From: Usnea hakonensis
Lineage: Eukaryota > Ascomycota > Lecanoromycetes > Lecanorales > Parmeliaceae
NCBI GenBank assembly: GCA_013423325.1
Contig: BLJB01000388.1
Location: 1-18,064, forward strand
Direction: 5' to 3'
Length of the DNA: 18,064 bases
The position numbers and the translations under genes were made by a program. The notes beneath the pieces were generated by a model. That model was not told where the DNA came from. It ran no database searches and saw only the letters and a list, made by a program, of their open reading frames with translations. This document shows positions 1 to 8,984 of the stretch, piece by piece (position 1 is the stretch's first letter; the number at the start of each line of letters is the position of its first letter).

Positions 1-1
1 T

Positions 2-250
2 CCGGGACAGTCAAGCTTGGTTTCATCCACAGATAGCTTTGTGTCGTTGTCATCGAACGAGGCCACTTACCCAGAATCTGAGACATCAGCTGACGAGCTT
101 ACCCTGGACATTGATACATTTACTAGCTCCAGTCACAGAACTCCGGTCAAAGCTCAAACGAATCTCCCACCCAAAGTCTTCTCGAATCGACGATCAAAGA
201 AAGCGTCTCAGGTCAACAAGAGGCCTAGCAGGAGACCTGAGCGCCCCTGA
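2..250 (+). CDS. Possible 3' end of a gene entering from the left (Ser-rich tail)
   Basis: This frame is open from base 2, has no ATG of its own, and ends at a TGA at 248-250. The peptide is rich in Ser, Thr, Glu and Asp in its first half (SETSADELTLDIDTF) and strongly basic at the end (RRSKKASQVNKRPSRRPERP). That composition is common in disordered tails of fungal nuclear or regulatory proteins. I do not recognise a domain. If it is real, the rest of the gene lies left of the window. It could also be a chance open frame, because only about 80 codons are visible. Confidence 0.3.
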   Translation, partial: PGQSSLVSSTDSFVSLSSNEATYPESETSADELTLDIDTFTSSSHRTPVKAQTNLPPKVFSNRRSKKASQVNKRPSRRPERP

Positions 251-1345
251 TCCTTTAGCAGATGCGATGGTGTTTATGCCTGGTCTTTTCAACCATACTC
301 ATAGTACCGCTTTCCCCTCTCTTCTGGCTTCGGCTCTCCACCATGTTGCGTTCGTCGTTGGGTCTGTATCTATTCAGCGCTCGACAAGCACCGTAAAGAC
401 CTTATGTGTGAAGAATACCCGAAATTTTCTGCCTCCAGAGCCCCTTCTATAATGTTTCCATATTCGTTCCATCTTGATCCGCCTCCACTGATGAATTTGT
501 AATAGAAGAATTCACCGAATCCCCATGTGTGGGCTTTATGTGCAGTCAACGCATGCAAGGAGGCAATTTACATGATTTCCAGGACTGTCTTTTCAATCAA
601 GTCTCCACGTAAGGAGACATGTGGGCATGCTGCACTATCCCGAGATTTCCAGTCTCCTGCTGATTTCTTTTTCGTTGTGATAGGGCCTCTCTTACGGTGG
701 AGAGATTGTCTTTGCTCAGTGTCTGAGTACACCAGTTTCGAGCCTGATCGACTCCTGAGCAGGCTGGAATGCTTTGCGCATTAGCAGTCTCGTCAATCAC
801 CGCCCGACACGATGGAGCCTTGCAGTCCTACCGTATCTCCCTTGCATGGAATTGTCTCATCGTGGAGCCACAATTTGTGTGCTGTCCACCCATCGGAGAT
901 TTTCACCCTTGCCGAGACATCATCTTATGCAACCAACCGTATTATTTCCGACAAGCTCCGTTCTGATTGGAAGACCCGTAAGGTTGTCGGAACACATGCG
1001 AAGGGTTGTGCAAGGTTTTTGGCAGAGGAGTGGAAGGTTGTGGCCAGCGTAGTGGAATGGTTGATGCCTGGGAACTGTACGAGTGCTGCTTAACATGTGA
1101 TACATACAGCAACTCACGAAGTCTCGTACATGGAATCCTGAATGGTTGCGGTGCGGACGTCTGTACTGCTCACGATGGTCGACGCACGAATTTCAATCCT
1201 GGAGCTTACCGATGTGTGATTTTGGTATTTCTTGGCGTCTATTTGAAGGACCCCCAAAACCCCGCCAGACGAAATACTTCTCTAGAAAAGATCTTCGACT
1301 TTGGTGACTTGGGGACTAGAAGGAGGGATGGAATGATCTGACGTC
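251..1345. other. No supportable gene
   Basis: I see only short open frames on both strands (up to about 110 codons, overlapping one another). None shows a recognisable domain, a clear splice pattern or a convincing start. The plus-strand frame at 812-1093 has an ATG start but an unremarkable composition. Confidence 0.5.
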
Positions 1346-1553
1346 CTAGTAAGGTGAAGTTAGTCGGGGTCGATTAGACATGAGGAAAAAAACTGACGAA
1401 TAAACCTCCACTGCAACCTCTCCGCCTCGTCCTCCGCCTCGCCCGCCTCGAAATCCTAGGCCGTCGCACTCTGCCTCTACCTCCACCTCGTCCACGAATC
1501 TCGTAGCCATCACGGTCACCACGACCACGGCTACCACGACCTCGACCTGACAT
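1300..1553 (-). pseudogene. RG-repeat N-terminal relic, possibly Argonaute-like
   Basis: An ATG at 1553-1551 on the minus strand opens MSGRGRGSRGRGDRDGYE, followed by more RG and RGG repeats. The repeats then jump to another frame (FRGGRGGGRGG) at about 1440-1410, so a frameshift is needed to keep them going. Near 1320-1290 a third frame reads PSSPQVTKVEDLF and then stops. Fungal Argonaute proteins commonly start with an RGG-rich stretch followed by a P-x-V-T-K-x-E-D-like segment. That order is what suggests the family here. No N, PAZ, MID or PIWI domain is visible further downstream on this strand. A generic RGG-box RNA-binding protein, or simple triplet repeat DNA translated by chance, are alternatives. 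Confidence 0.3.
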
Positions 1554-1659
1554 TGCAGCAAAAGTGTCAGTGGGACATACAGTCGCAGAAAAATCGAAAT
1601 CTTTATGGTTGATGAAAAGATAAACACCGTGCATCGAGCTGTTTGCGGCCAATTCCTTC

Positions 1660-2217
1660 GAAAGCTAGGCTAGACTTGCATCAAAGCAATCTCCAAGTTT
1701 TTGGGGAGTTGTGCGGGGATATTAGTGCGCCGTGCTGCCGACCCCGAGGGCAGGGCTCTAGGATGACGTCAAAACCAGCTCCACAATTCCCGAGGACGGG
1801 CCGAGGACAGAATCAATCCTTCTTGGATCAATTCGTGAGAAGGCCCCTCACCATGTTAAGTCTCGTAGCGACCAAATCCTATATGTCCCAATCCAACATC
1901 AATGTCTCGATTGACGCACTGCTCGAGTCTACTATCAACTCGCGGAGTAAGACCTCCTATATCATTGATGGCGTGTATTAACCATCTATCTAGGGAGACC
2001 GAGCCAGAGATTTCTGAATGTCGGATGCTCACTGATAATCATAATCAAGTATGGCGTTGTGTGCTGGATGTTGAACTTGAACAAACTTACGGAATAGCTA
2101 CAATTCTTCACAAAATCCGATGTATCAGAACAGCAGAAGCTTGTACTTACTTATGTACTTGTACGGTAGATCCATGGATACTAGATCAGTACAACCCTCG
2201 ACTACCCCGGCGTAGAG
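1660..2217. other. No supportable gene
   Basis: Only short, unremarkable frames are present on both strands. I see no domain, RNA gene or strong repeat. Confidence 0.45.
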
Positions 2218-2493
2218 ATGCAGATGAAACCACTCAGCCTCCTTGCATGCCTGCATCTCTCTGCCCTACAGAACGACCTCAAAACCCTCGAACTGGCAGT
2301 CGAATCAACCATCTACGAACGGTTAAACAGTAATACTTACAAGGCGGACATCGACGACTTAGTGGAGGCGATCCGGTTACTACTTTCCAACTATACTGAC
2401 TCTATGGACTACGATGTGGAAGAGGTTTTGCGCAGAAGAAAGGCTCCATGCCGCAGCGTCAAGGATTGCCAAGGCGCTAGGCCGAGTCCGTAA
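2218..2493 (+). CDS. Small hypothetical protein or exon remnant (91 aa)
   Basis: This frame starts at an ATG and has a hydrophobic first 18 residues (MQMKPLSLLACLHLSALQ), then a helix-prone stretch rich in Leu, Asp and Glu (NDLKTLELAVEST, DIDDLVEAIRLLLSNY), then a basic Cys-containing tail. The start could be a signal peptide. However, the pyrimidine-rich run ending in CTACAG at about 2266-2271 also looks like the 3' end of an intron, so the true exon might begin at 2272. The helical part is vaguely like the HsbA type of fungal cell-surface protein, but the match is too weak to use as a name. No function is assigned. Confidence 0.25.
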   Translation: MQMKPLSLLACLHLSALQNDLKTLELAVESTIYERLNSNTYKADIDDLVEAIRLLLSNYTDSMDYDVEEVLRRRKAPCRSVKDCQGARPSP

Positions 2494-3480
2494 CAGCTAA
2501 TGTGCACGGCAGCCCAAGCAACCCAACCACGTTCGACGTGGCACCTCTAATAACCCATCAATGCTCCATCAATGGCGGCATCGTCACGCAAAGTGCGATG
2601 GAACACCGCGCAGCTTCCCCCAACAACGGTGATCGTGATGGAAGGGAAACTCACTGATATTTGCATGTGCCCCAGCGCTTTCTGCATCCCATTGCGTCCT
2701 CGCTGGCCTCGGTGGAATCTTTATGGCCAGACTCCACATCGAACGGCCCTAGACTTGGCGAGTCTGCCCTTCATGAATGCTAGTAGCCAATCGCTCTGCA
2801 TCCCGGGTCGCTCACTGGAAGAGATAACCATGGGTTATTGGCCAATAGGCCCTTTTACAAGCTTAGAGTCCCGCATTTCCAAATAAATTTACTCGTGGCG
2901 TGAGTCACTTCATCTACAATGTCAGCGGCCGCATAGGGACATATATTGGCGCATGGGTGCCGTCTTCCCACTGAACCTGCCATCCAAAGACCTTGCTCTT
3001 GGAATCCGCCAAACCTTTCATTCTTTGCCCACGCCAACAAAAATGGCCTCAAAGTTCAAGCCGCTCACCCAAATTTTCGATCCAAACAGACTGGTCGCAC
3101 CCGTGAGTACAATGGGCACTCATACACTACGGCATGTCCCTCGGTTCGATAAAGAAAAAGGCACTAACACACAGTAGCTCATATGACTGTTTCAATGGAG
3201 GCAACTATTCGCAGAGGAAAGCCTCTCAGCTTTCTGACAAGGTGGGCTACAATATAAGTCACTTGCAAGTGTTATGCATGCGCTCATTCATCAGAAACCT
3301 GCACGAGAATCTCAGACACCTGAGGAATGTGGCGAGAGAGAGGATGACGAGGACAGATGAAGCCCAATTGGTGTTGAAGAAAGAACGGCTAGTTGGATGA
3401 GAATTGCAATTGGCTTAGCCTTGGGGAGGTGTACTCGGCAGCACCAAGATATCTTGTCACTCAACCGTTAGGAAGAAAGT
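2494..3480. other. Coding-like but unassigned DNA
   Basis: Several overlapping short frames are present. The most protein-like piece is at about 2953-3100 on the plus strand, which contains QIFDPNRLVAP followed directly by GTGAGT at about 3101. The segment resembles the D-P-x-x-x-x-x-P-G end of FAD-linked oxidases and the GTGAGT could be a splice donor. I cannot trace the rest of such an enzyme upstream. If it is anything, it is a fragment. Confidence 0.2.
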
Positions 3481-3490
3481 TGTATTGGAG

Positions 3491-4168
3491 CTATATAGTA
3501 ATGACAGCGTTGCAGTCTCTTTGATCCAGCGCCCGTGCTCCATCAAAATGAACAGATACTTCACCTCTCTGGGCCTTGTCCTGAGGTGTGAAATGAGCCG
3601 TGAGCTTGCCAGTGAGGTCTCGCTCCATAATCATAATGATCTTCATTCTTGTGTCTTCTTTTCGGACTTTTCGAATGCCCGGCACCTGCAGTGTTGCTAT
3701 ATCTATATGCTTGTGTATCATAGACCGACGATGGCAGATTGTGATCGTATCGTGCCCAATATAATCAAGAGCACCCTCGAAATACTGGGGTATTCGACAG
3801 GGCAGTGGTGTGTCTGGCGAGATCAATTGGTAGTAACCACCCCAGGCACATACGCCAAATGAAACTGGAGGGTTATCGTAGATTGGCCTCCAACTCAAGG
3901 ACTTCTCGTCTGACTGTGAAGAGACCATCTCGCGCTGGGACTGCGTAGGCATGTTGAATCTCCGCACTCGAAGACAGTCTTGTAGTCTGAATGCTACCCT
4001 ACATCTAGACGCGAAGAAAATTGGACGAGCAGCCATATGGACGGTAGGTGTCGACCTCCTGGGGCTCCAGAAAGGCATCGTGGCTGTGGAGATTCCATGC
4101 TCGTAGGCCCGAAGACTCTGTGTGAACGCGGAGACCCTGCTCAGCGCAGTTAGAGCATTTTGAATCAA
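3491..4168 (-). CDS. Long unassigned open frame (hypothetical)
   Basis: A 225-codon frame is open on the minus strand and ends at 3491. It begins with TTG at 4168. The first ATG in frame is at 4078, giving 195 aa. Its length is unusual for chance in this base composition. The second half is fairly protein-like (SWRPIYDNPPVSFGVCAWGG, then MKIIMIMERDLTGKLTAHF). A possible intron with GTAAGA donor, a CTAAC branch sequence and a CAG acceptor lies near 4135-4187 on the same strand and could join an upstream frame reaching about 4350. I recognise no family. It may be a lineage-specific protein, a degraded gene or chance. Confidence 0.3.
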   Translation of the reverse strand: MIQNALTALSRVSAFTQSLRAYEHGISTATMPFWSPRRSTPTVHMAARPIFFASRCRVAFRLQDCLRVRRFNMPTQSQREMVSSQSDEKSLSWRPIYDNPPVSFGVCAWGGYYQLISPDTPLPCRIPQYFEGALDYIGHDTITICHRRSMIHKHIDIATLQVPGIRKVRKEDTRMKIIMIMERDLTGKLTAHFTPQDKAQRGEVSVHFDGARALDQRDCNAVITI

Positions 4169-4448
4169 GATACCAAGTGATCCATCTTACGAGTATCTGA
4201 ACCATTGCATCTTGTCCGAATTGCAAGGAAACGTCGGTAGAGTTTACCAAATGTGGTGCAATGTCGAAAGCCTGCTTGTTCGTATTGTGAGGAGTACACT
4301 TCTGTGATGGTTTGCCTAGCACGGTCGCTTGGCGGTTGCTACCGGCCCGTAAGCCCACTCGATCGCTTAGTACTATACTAACTCTAAGTTGGCTAGCCTA
4401 GATCAGTTTAGTAATTGCTGGTATTTGGCTACCAAGCCTATGGCGGAA

Positions 4449-4480
4449 GGTTGGAGGTATTTAATTCGTAATATCCAACC
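4449..4480. repeat. Inverted repeat (hairpin) upstream of the DUF3435 relic
   Basis: The outer arms GGTTGGA and TCCAACC are perfectly complementary. The pairing continues inside with TATT against AATA after a two-base bulge, leaving a loop of about 7 bases. It lies about 170 bp before the recognisable part of the DUF3435 relic. No function is evident. Confidence 0.5.
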
Positions 4481-4824
4481 CAGATTCTCCGTACTCTCAC
4501 CAAATTTAAACCAAAGCAACCATCCCTTCAGATCCTCTCCCGGGAGTTGGGTGTATTGGAGGAAGTCTCAACTAATTTCCCGGCTAGCTCCGTAGTGAAA
4601 TTTAGGTTTTTAACCACCCGGATACCCTCCTCCAACTCCTTGCATCAACGGCTATCTACATAGCATTGTACTGCGAAGTGAATGTGACAGCTCGACCGTT
4701 TCCCATCATGCTTGAACACAAGAGACCCACCCACGATCCAGCGCGATAAGACCACGGGAGAAGTGGCGCTTACCTTGCAGTTGAAGCTCACCCGAACTAA
4801 GTCTTGCAAGAAGCGCAAGAGACC

Positions 4825-4872
4825 GTAAGTGACCATCAGGAAATCGGGTCCATCAATCTGACCGGTATGCAG
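4825..4872 (+). other. Intron in the DUF3435 relic
   Basis: This 48-bp intron has a GTAAGT donor, a CTGAC branch-like sequence and a CAG acceptor. Removing it also removes the in-frame TGA at 4859-4861 and restores the family motif KRPKTYTFF across the junction, which is why I place it here. Confidence 0.65.
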
Positions 4873-5194
4873 GAAAACCTACACGTTCTTTATCGATACC
4901 AATCCCCTCTTTTGTATCATATCCCATATCATCGGCCTTGCCTGCGACGACGACGCCTACCTTTTCCCGAATACAAACCCCAAGACGGTTCTGACCCTTG
5001 GGGTCTTAAAGGGACTGAACTGCCAACCGGTCCCGTGGGAAGAGGACATACTGGGGGCTGTGCCATCGCGGCCGACACCGCGCTCTCCTACGACAAGTAT
5101 CACGAGTGGATCAAACGGTTAGGAGAAGAGACTGGCTTCGTACAGGTCTTCACGACCTATTTTCTCCGGCGAGCGACAGGAAATGCCATCAATG

Positions 5195-5250
5195 GTGAGT
5201 CCGTAGGTTTCTGGTCCCACGGAGCCTAGGCTAACCTGATTATTCACCAG
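5195..5250 (+). other. Intron in the DUF3435 relic
   Basis: This 56-bp intron has a GTGAGT donor, CTAAC at 5231-5235 as a branch sequence and a CAG acceptor. Splicing joins GNAIN to DDPNSNEAVRNL and links two different frames into one family-like reading. Confidence 0.75.
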
Positions 5251-6408
5251 ATGATCCCAATTCCAATGAGGCCGTCCGCAATCTGGTCATGGATCACACC
5301 AGCTCAGCCATCTTCCAGCGCAACTACCTGTCTCGCATGATCCGATACGACACCCAGGCCGCATTCGGGGGTACGGCGCCTCGGACGGAGTTGATCCAAG
5401 CGGCCAACCGGATGAGCCGACGGATCGACCCCCGACGACCCAAAGAGCTGACCGAGGCGCAGAGTGCAAGTATCCGCCAGGAGGAAGAAATCCAGGAGCT
5501 TCGCGGCCGTCGAGACGAACTGTTCCAGCGTATTTGACACCGATTCACGTTCATCTACCGTGCAGAGGGACAAGCCATACACGATCAGCATGAGGAGGCC
5601 AAACGAGCCGTGGATCGAAAGATCAAAGCGCGAGAGCGGGAACTCATGAAGCAGATCCAAAAAGAATACGACGCCGTCGCTCCGGTGCAAGACATGCGAG
5701 CGCAGCTCGAGGGAGATGTGGAGTTGCTCAGTCCTATTCTTTGCACCTCAGGGCGCGTTCGATACGCGTCTGTGGAACGATCACGCATCGCCAAGGCCTT
5801 CTTCGACCCGCCATCGACTCGTGGTGCCGAGTGCGATATGGATTGGCGTATCTCCATTGTCGATGATATGGTGTCGCTCTGTATCCGACAGGAAGGACTG
5901 TTCCGCAAAGCCCGCCTAATACGGAGGATTCAGGCGAGGGAAAGTGGTCTTGATGACGCAAAACGTCCCCTGAACCCCGTCAAGTCCGAGTCTGAGTTAG
6001 ACTACTCGATCCCCTTTCACTTTCCTGTAAGATGTAAACCCTACCAGTGCCTTTACTGCCTCGGTGACACCGACCTACCTTTGGAGGAGCGGTTCCACAA
6101 CCGTGGCAGTAAATATTCGTTGCAGCGGCACTTCGACCGCCGTCACCCCTTTCGGCCCTGCGAACCCTGTCCTTTCCCCCACCCCGAATGTGCGGCAGTC
6201 ACGCTTAACAGTGTGATGCATTTTAAGAATCATGCGGAGACCGTTCACGGAGTCTACATGTCTGATAGAATTTAGTATGCCTGGTGGAGTTCTAGGCTGA
6301 TTGTTGATTGCCTGGCCTTACGGATTCATTGCGTCTACTCGAGCAACTATTCTAGGTTTTTTTTATCTCGAAACTTTGACAACTTGAAAAGCTCTAGTAC
6401 TGGGAGAG

Positions 6409-6446
6409 TGTGGGGAACCCTATAATTCCCTGGGTTCGTCTCCACA
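6409..6446. repeat. Imperfect hairpin
   Basis: TGTGGGGAACCC at the left pairs with GGGTTCGTCTCCACA at the right, allowing a three-base gap, with a short loop between. The terminal TGTGG/CCACA arms resemble a transposon end, but no partner copy is visible in the window. Confidence 0.4.
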
Positions 6447-6657
6447 CGGCTACACCTCGAGATAGTGTATTAACTCGAAGGATGTATATTCCTCGAGGGT
6501 ATGCTTTCCATTGTATGTTACTGTAGTATCTAGAGTAATAAGATAATACTGAACTTCTAAACGTACTGAACTTTCTAATTTTGTACGTTCTAATTCTATG
6601 ACAGCGTTTGGATATGTATTTAAGTTGTGTAGCCTTCGAGTGCGCTAACTTAGTGAT

Positions 6658-6726
6658 TTCAATCGATAAAATCGATTTTCGATATTTATCGAAATTTTTG
6701 TATAAAAGTCGATTTTTTCCCAGGCC
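6658..6726. repeat. Cluster of TCGAT palindromes, possible hAT-type transposon or MITE end
   Basis: Two perfect palindromes sit side by side. AATCGAT and ATCGATT around AAA occupy 6661-6677, and TTTCGATA and TATCGAAA around TT occupy 6677-6694. A further GTCGATTTTTTCCCAGGCCT follows to about 6726. Arrays of this kind next to a CCAGGCCT-like end are seen at the ends of hAT-type elements. The opposite end and a target-site duplication were not found. Confidence 0.35.
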
Positions 6727-6865
6727 TACGTCGAGGAGGTCGAACAAAAAAAAGTAATCAGCGATCACCGACCCTTATCTGCAGGTGCCGGTCTTCCCCG
6801 TTTGTCTCCCCGCTGCGCCTGGTGTTTCACCTCAAACTTCCGCAGCAGTCCCTGTGCGTTTCCTA

Positions 6866-6985
6866 GTATCCATGCTGCGATGAGCATGGCCTCATAAACG
6901 TATGCGGTAGTATGCTAGTATGTCGGTATCCATACTGCGAAGAGTATGGCCGACGTACGTAGATGCGGTAGCCGCAAAGGATACC
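6866..6985. repeat. 60-bp tandem repeat, two copies, each with a hairpin
   Basis: Two adjacent units start with GTATCCAT at 6866 and 6926. Each has a perfect 7-bp stem with a 6-base loop: CCATGCT/AGCATGG at 6870-6889 and CCATACT/AGTATGG at 6930-6949. Both units then carry ATGCGGTAG at similar positions (about 6902 and 6963). The second unit is also bounded by GGTATCC (6925-6931) and GGATACC (6979-6985), which could form a larger outer stem. Confidence 0.7.
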
Positions 6986-7059
6986 CGTCGACCATTTGAC
7001 CAAGACCCTAGATACGTATATATCTATGGTCTGTGAAAAGGTCGAACCTGGCAAAAAAA

Positions 7060-7185
7060 AATCTGCTCTCGTCTCGCCTCGTCTCGCTTTCGTTCTTCGT
7101 CTTCGTTCTCATCTCGCCTCGCCTCGCTTTTATCCTTCATTCTTATCTCGTCTGGTCTACGCCTTTGCCTTCGTCTCCGTCCGTC
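7060..7185. repeat. Pyrimidine-rich low-complexity tract
   Basis: The plus strand is an irregular run of TCTCG, CCTCG and TTCG units. Frames across it on the plus strand give Ser/Leu/Phe-rich peptides that I treat as artefacts of the repeat. Confidence 0.7.
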
Positions 7186-8780
7186 CTCGCGGTAAAGTTC
7201 CGCTTGATAGCCAGATTCGTGGAGTTTCTATGGAGTGCGCTTTTGGACAGTTTGTGAAAAATGATGGTCGGACACGGGTTTTGAGGTGAACGGCGTTCCA
7301 GAAGCTACCACGCGTGAGATTAAAGATCTGCTCCAAGCTCAATCAAGATCATTAAATATCTTTCTAGGTATCGACCAGATTGTTTTCAGCACAGCGATGT
7401 ATTGTCCTAAAGCCAAGACAAAAGCACCTGGAAAGATCGACCCAACGGAACTCCCATGCATCCTAGTCCAATGTATTGCAACCACCATCGCAACAATTAT
7501 GCTAGCAAGCTGGACAGTCACAATTGGTGCTTCCCAGATTGGTATCTGCTCTGTTGTATGGTAGCTAACATCTACGTGCTGGCTGTCGTAGAGTTGAAAC
7601 TGCTACTATTAGCGGCCTACGACCCAGCCACATAAAAGGGTTGCTTACCGTTCGGAACTCTACATGAGAGAGTCTATTGAGGCGCCACCAGCTTGCTCTG
7701 TAAGCTCTGTAGGTGTTTTTCATGCTTGCGAAGGCATCTCGACCGTTTGACTTTCCATATATATTGGCGTGGACCAATTTGATTCTGTGTGGTTTCTGCT
7801 GAATGCAAAGAAGAACGAATTCAGAATCTCGTGATAAACAAGGCTTTTGTTATCAGGAGGTGCCCGTGGGTAAACAGGTCAATAGTCTCATGTAAGCTTA
7901 TCATATCCGAGGGTTATTGCATCGACAAAGTGAGCTTAGTCGCGTCTTGATTCTTACTCGCACTCAACACTCAGCATGATTTGCCAAGTAATCGAAGTGG
8001 TGTCAAACACCACACCACCTTTAATGCGTGATGCCCTTTTGAGAGCGGCGGACGGATCTTTTATTCATTGCTGATGATCCAGTCACTCTTCTGATCTAAA
8101 CGTACTCTACCTTGACTGAGTTATACTGCTTTCCCTCATAGAGTAATGTATATTTGTTGATAACGAATAACTAGTCATTATTATAGCGTAATCGAGATGG
8201 TAATACTCTTGACTATCTTTAACCCGCCGAAATTCTAGTTCTGGCTCTAATATACAGCTGAGGTCTGCTGTGAGAGTCGGGAGCTCTTTCACGTATGTGC
8301 AGTGTAAGTGTACGCCCGCAAGAAGACTTAGGATGCAATTTACCGTGGGTAGGTAAGTTGGAGAACCTCTGCTTGATAAGTTAGGGTCATAAAGAACGCA
8401 TGTTGCTTGCCGTAGTCGACCATTCTTGACTTAGTCTGCCCGGTAGAAGTGGAGTTCAGCTGACTCGTTCTCCATCACAGGATCACCCTACAGACAGATC
8501 AGCCACAGTGAAGATCTAACTAGCGCGATGTGTTGCCCACTTTACATATGAACCACAACATTATCAGCGTCATCCATCGACCTTTATACGACTTCCAGAC
8601 CCTAGTTCCAAAAAATTAATAAAGCTCTCCAATCAGGTGTATTTCAAATAGGACCTTCTGCTTTCAGGGTGAGGGGCCCGCTGTCGTCATTTCCTTTAAT
8701 GCAGATCTCGTGGTCTGACACTGTTTACCGATAATTCGAGTAATGGCTTTCTGATCTTACCTAAAAAGTACGACTCTCCC
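7186..8780. other. No supportable gene
   Basis: The longest plus-strand frame (about 7286-7564) starts with GTG and has a hydrophobic C-terminal half, but no known domain. The rest, up to the promoter of the next gene, has only very short frames. I see no RNA gene. Confidence 0.5.
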
Positions 8781-8787
8781 TACATGA

Positions 8788-8924
8788 TGACGTGTATAAA
8801 GCTTTACATCTTAAGTTCGCACCTTCCTTTTCCGTTCTGATTACTCTACACATCCTTTCCTTAGTATCTTTCTCCACCCTTCGGCCTCTATCTCTTTTCT
8901 AAGAAGACCTCCCCTCTTTTCATG
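8788..8924 (+). promoter_or_regulatory. Promoter region of the DUF7730-type gene
   Basis: TGACGTG (8788-8794, a CRE-like half site) is followed at once by TATAAA at 8795-8800 and then a long CT-rich stretch (about 8821-8920). CT-rich leaders are typical around transcription starts of filamentous fungi. The start codon lies about 185 bp after the TATA-like sequence. Confidence 0.5.
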
Positions 8925-8984
8925 TTTTTATGCCCACGATGCTCTTGAAGCCTTCCTATGTCAATTGCTCAATACTCACTCAAA

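Larger units (their letters stand above)
4615..6275 (+). pseudogene. Decayed DUF3435 tyrosine-recombinase-like protein with C-terminal C2H2 fingers
   Basis: The fragments read in order like the fungal DUF3435 (FluG-domain) family, a branch of tyrosine recombinases related to Starship captains. At 4742-4824 a frame reads TTGEVALTLQLKLTRTK. An intron at 4825-4872 (GTAAGT, CTGAC, CAG) joins it to RPKTYTFFIDTNPLF and DDDAYLF. The frame changes near 5048-5062, then reads ALSYDKYHEWIKRLGEETGF and YFLRRATGNAI. A second intron at 5195-5250 (GTGAGT, CTAAC, CAG) leads to MDHTSSAIFQRNYL, with the candidate catalytic Tyr at 5325-5327. A TGA at 5535-5537 interrupts the frame, which then stays open to 6275. 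The last part holds two C2H2 fingers (about 6040-6150 and 6160-6260). The N-terminal part before about 4615 is not recognisable. The frame change, the stop and the missing start argue that it is inactive. Confidence 0.75.
6276..6862. other. AT-rich, gene-free stretch with palindromes
   Basis: No gene is seen. The 124-codon minus-strand frame at 6394-6768 lies in AT-rich DNA, is rich in Tyr, Lys, Ile and Arg, and is probably chance. The stretch contains a hairpin at 6409-6446 and a dense cluster of TCGA palindromes at 6658-6720, listed separately. The base composition is clearly different from the GC-richer relic before it, as expected for old transposon DNA. Confidence 0.5.

Noticed and set aside
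5304..5908. Minus-strand frames of up to 128 codons across the DUF3435 relic
   Set aside because: They are antisense shadows of the GC-rich relic, whose plus-strand reading matches a known family.
6394..6768. 124-codon minus-strand frame
   Set aside because: It lies in AT-rich palindromic DNA, its composition follows the base bias, and no domain is visible.
7041..7051. B-box-like GGTTCGA on the minus strand, as for a tRNA gene
   Set aside because: No matching A box or cloverleaf could be drawn around it.
7033..7257. Plus-strand frame with hydrophobic, membrane-like peptide
   Set aside because: It is produced by the TCTCG-type pyrimidine repeat and has no domain.
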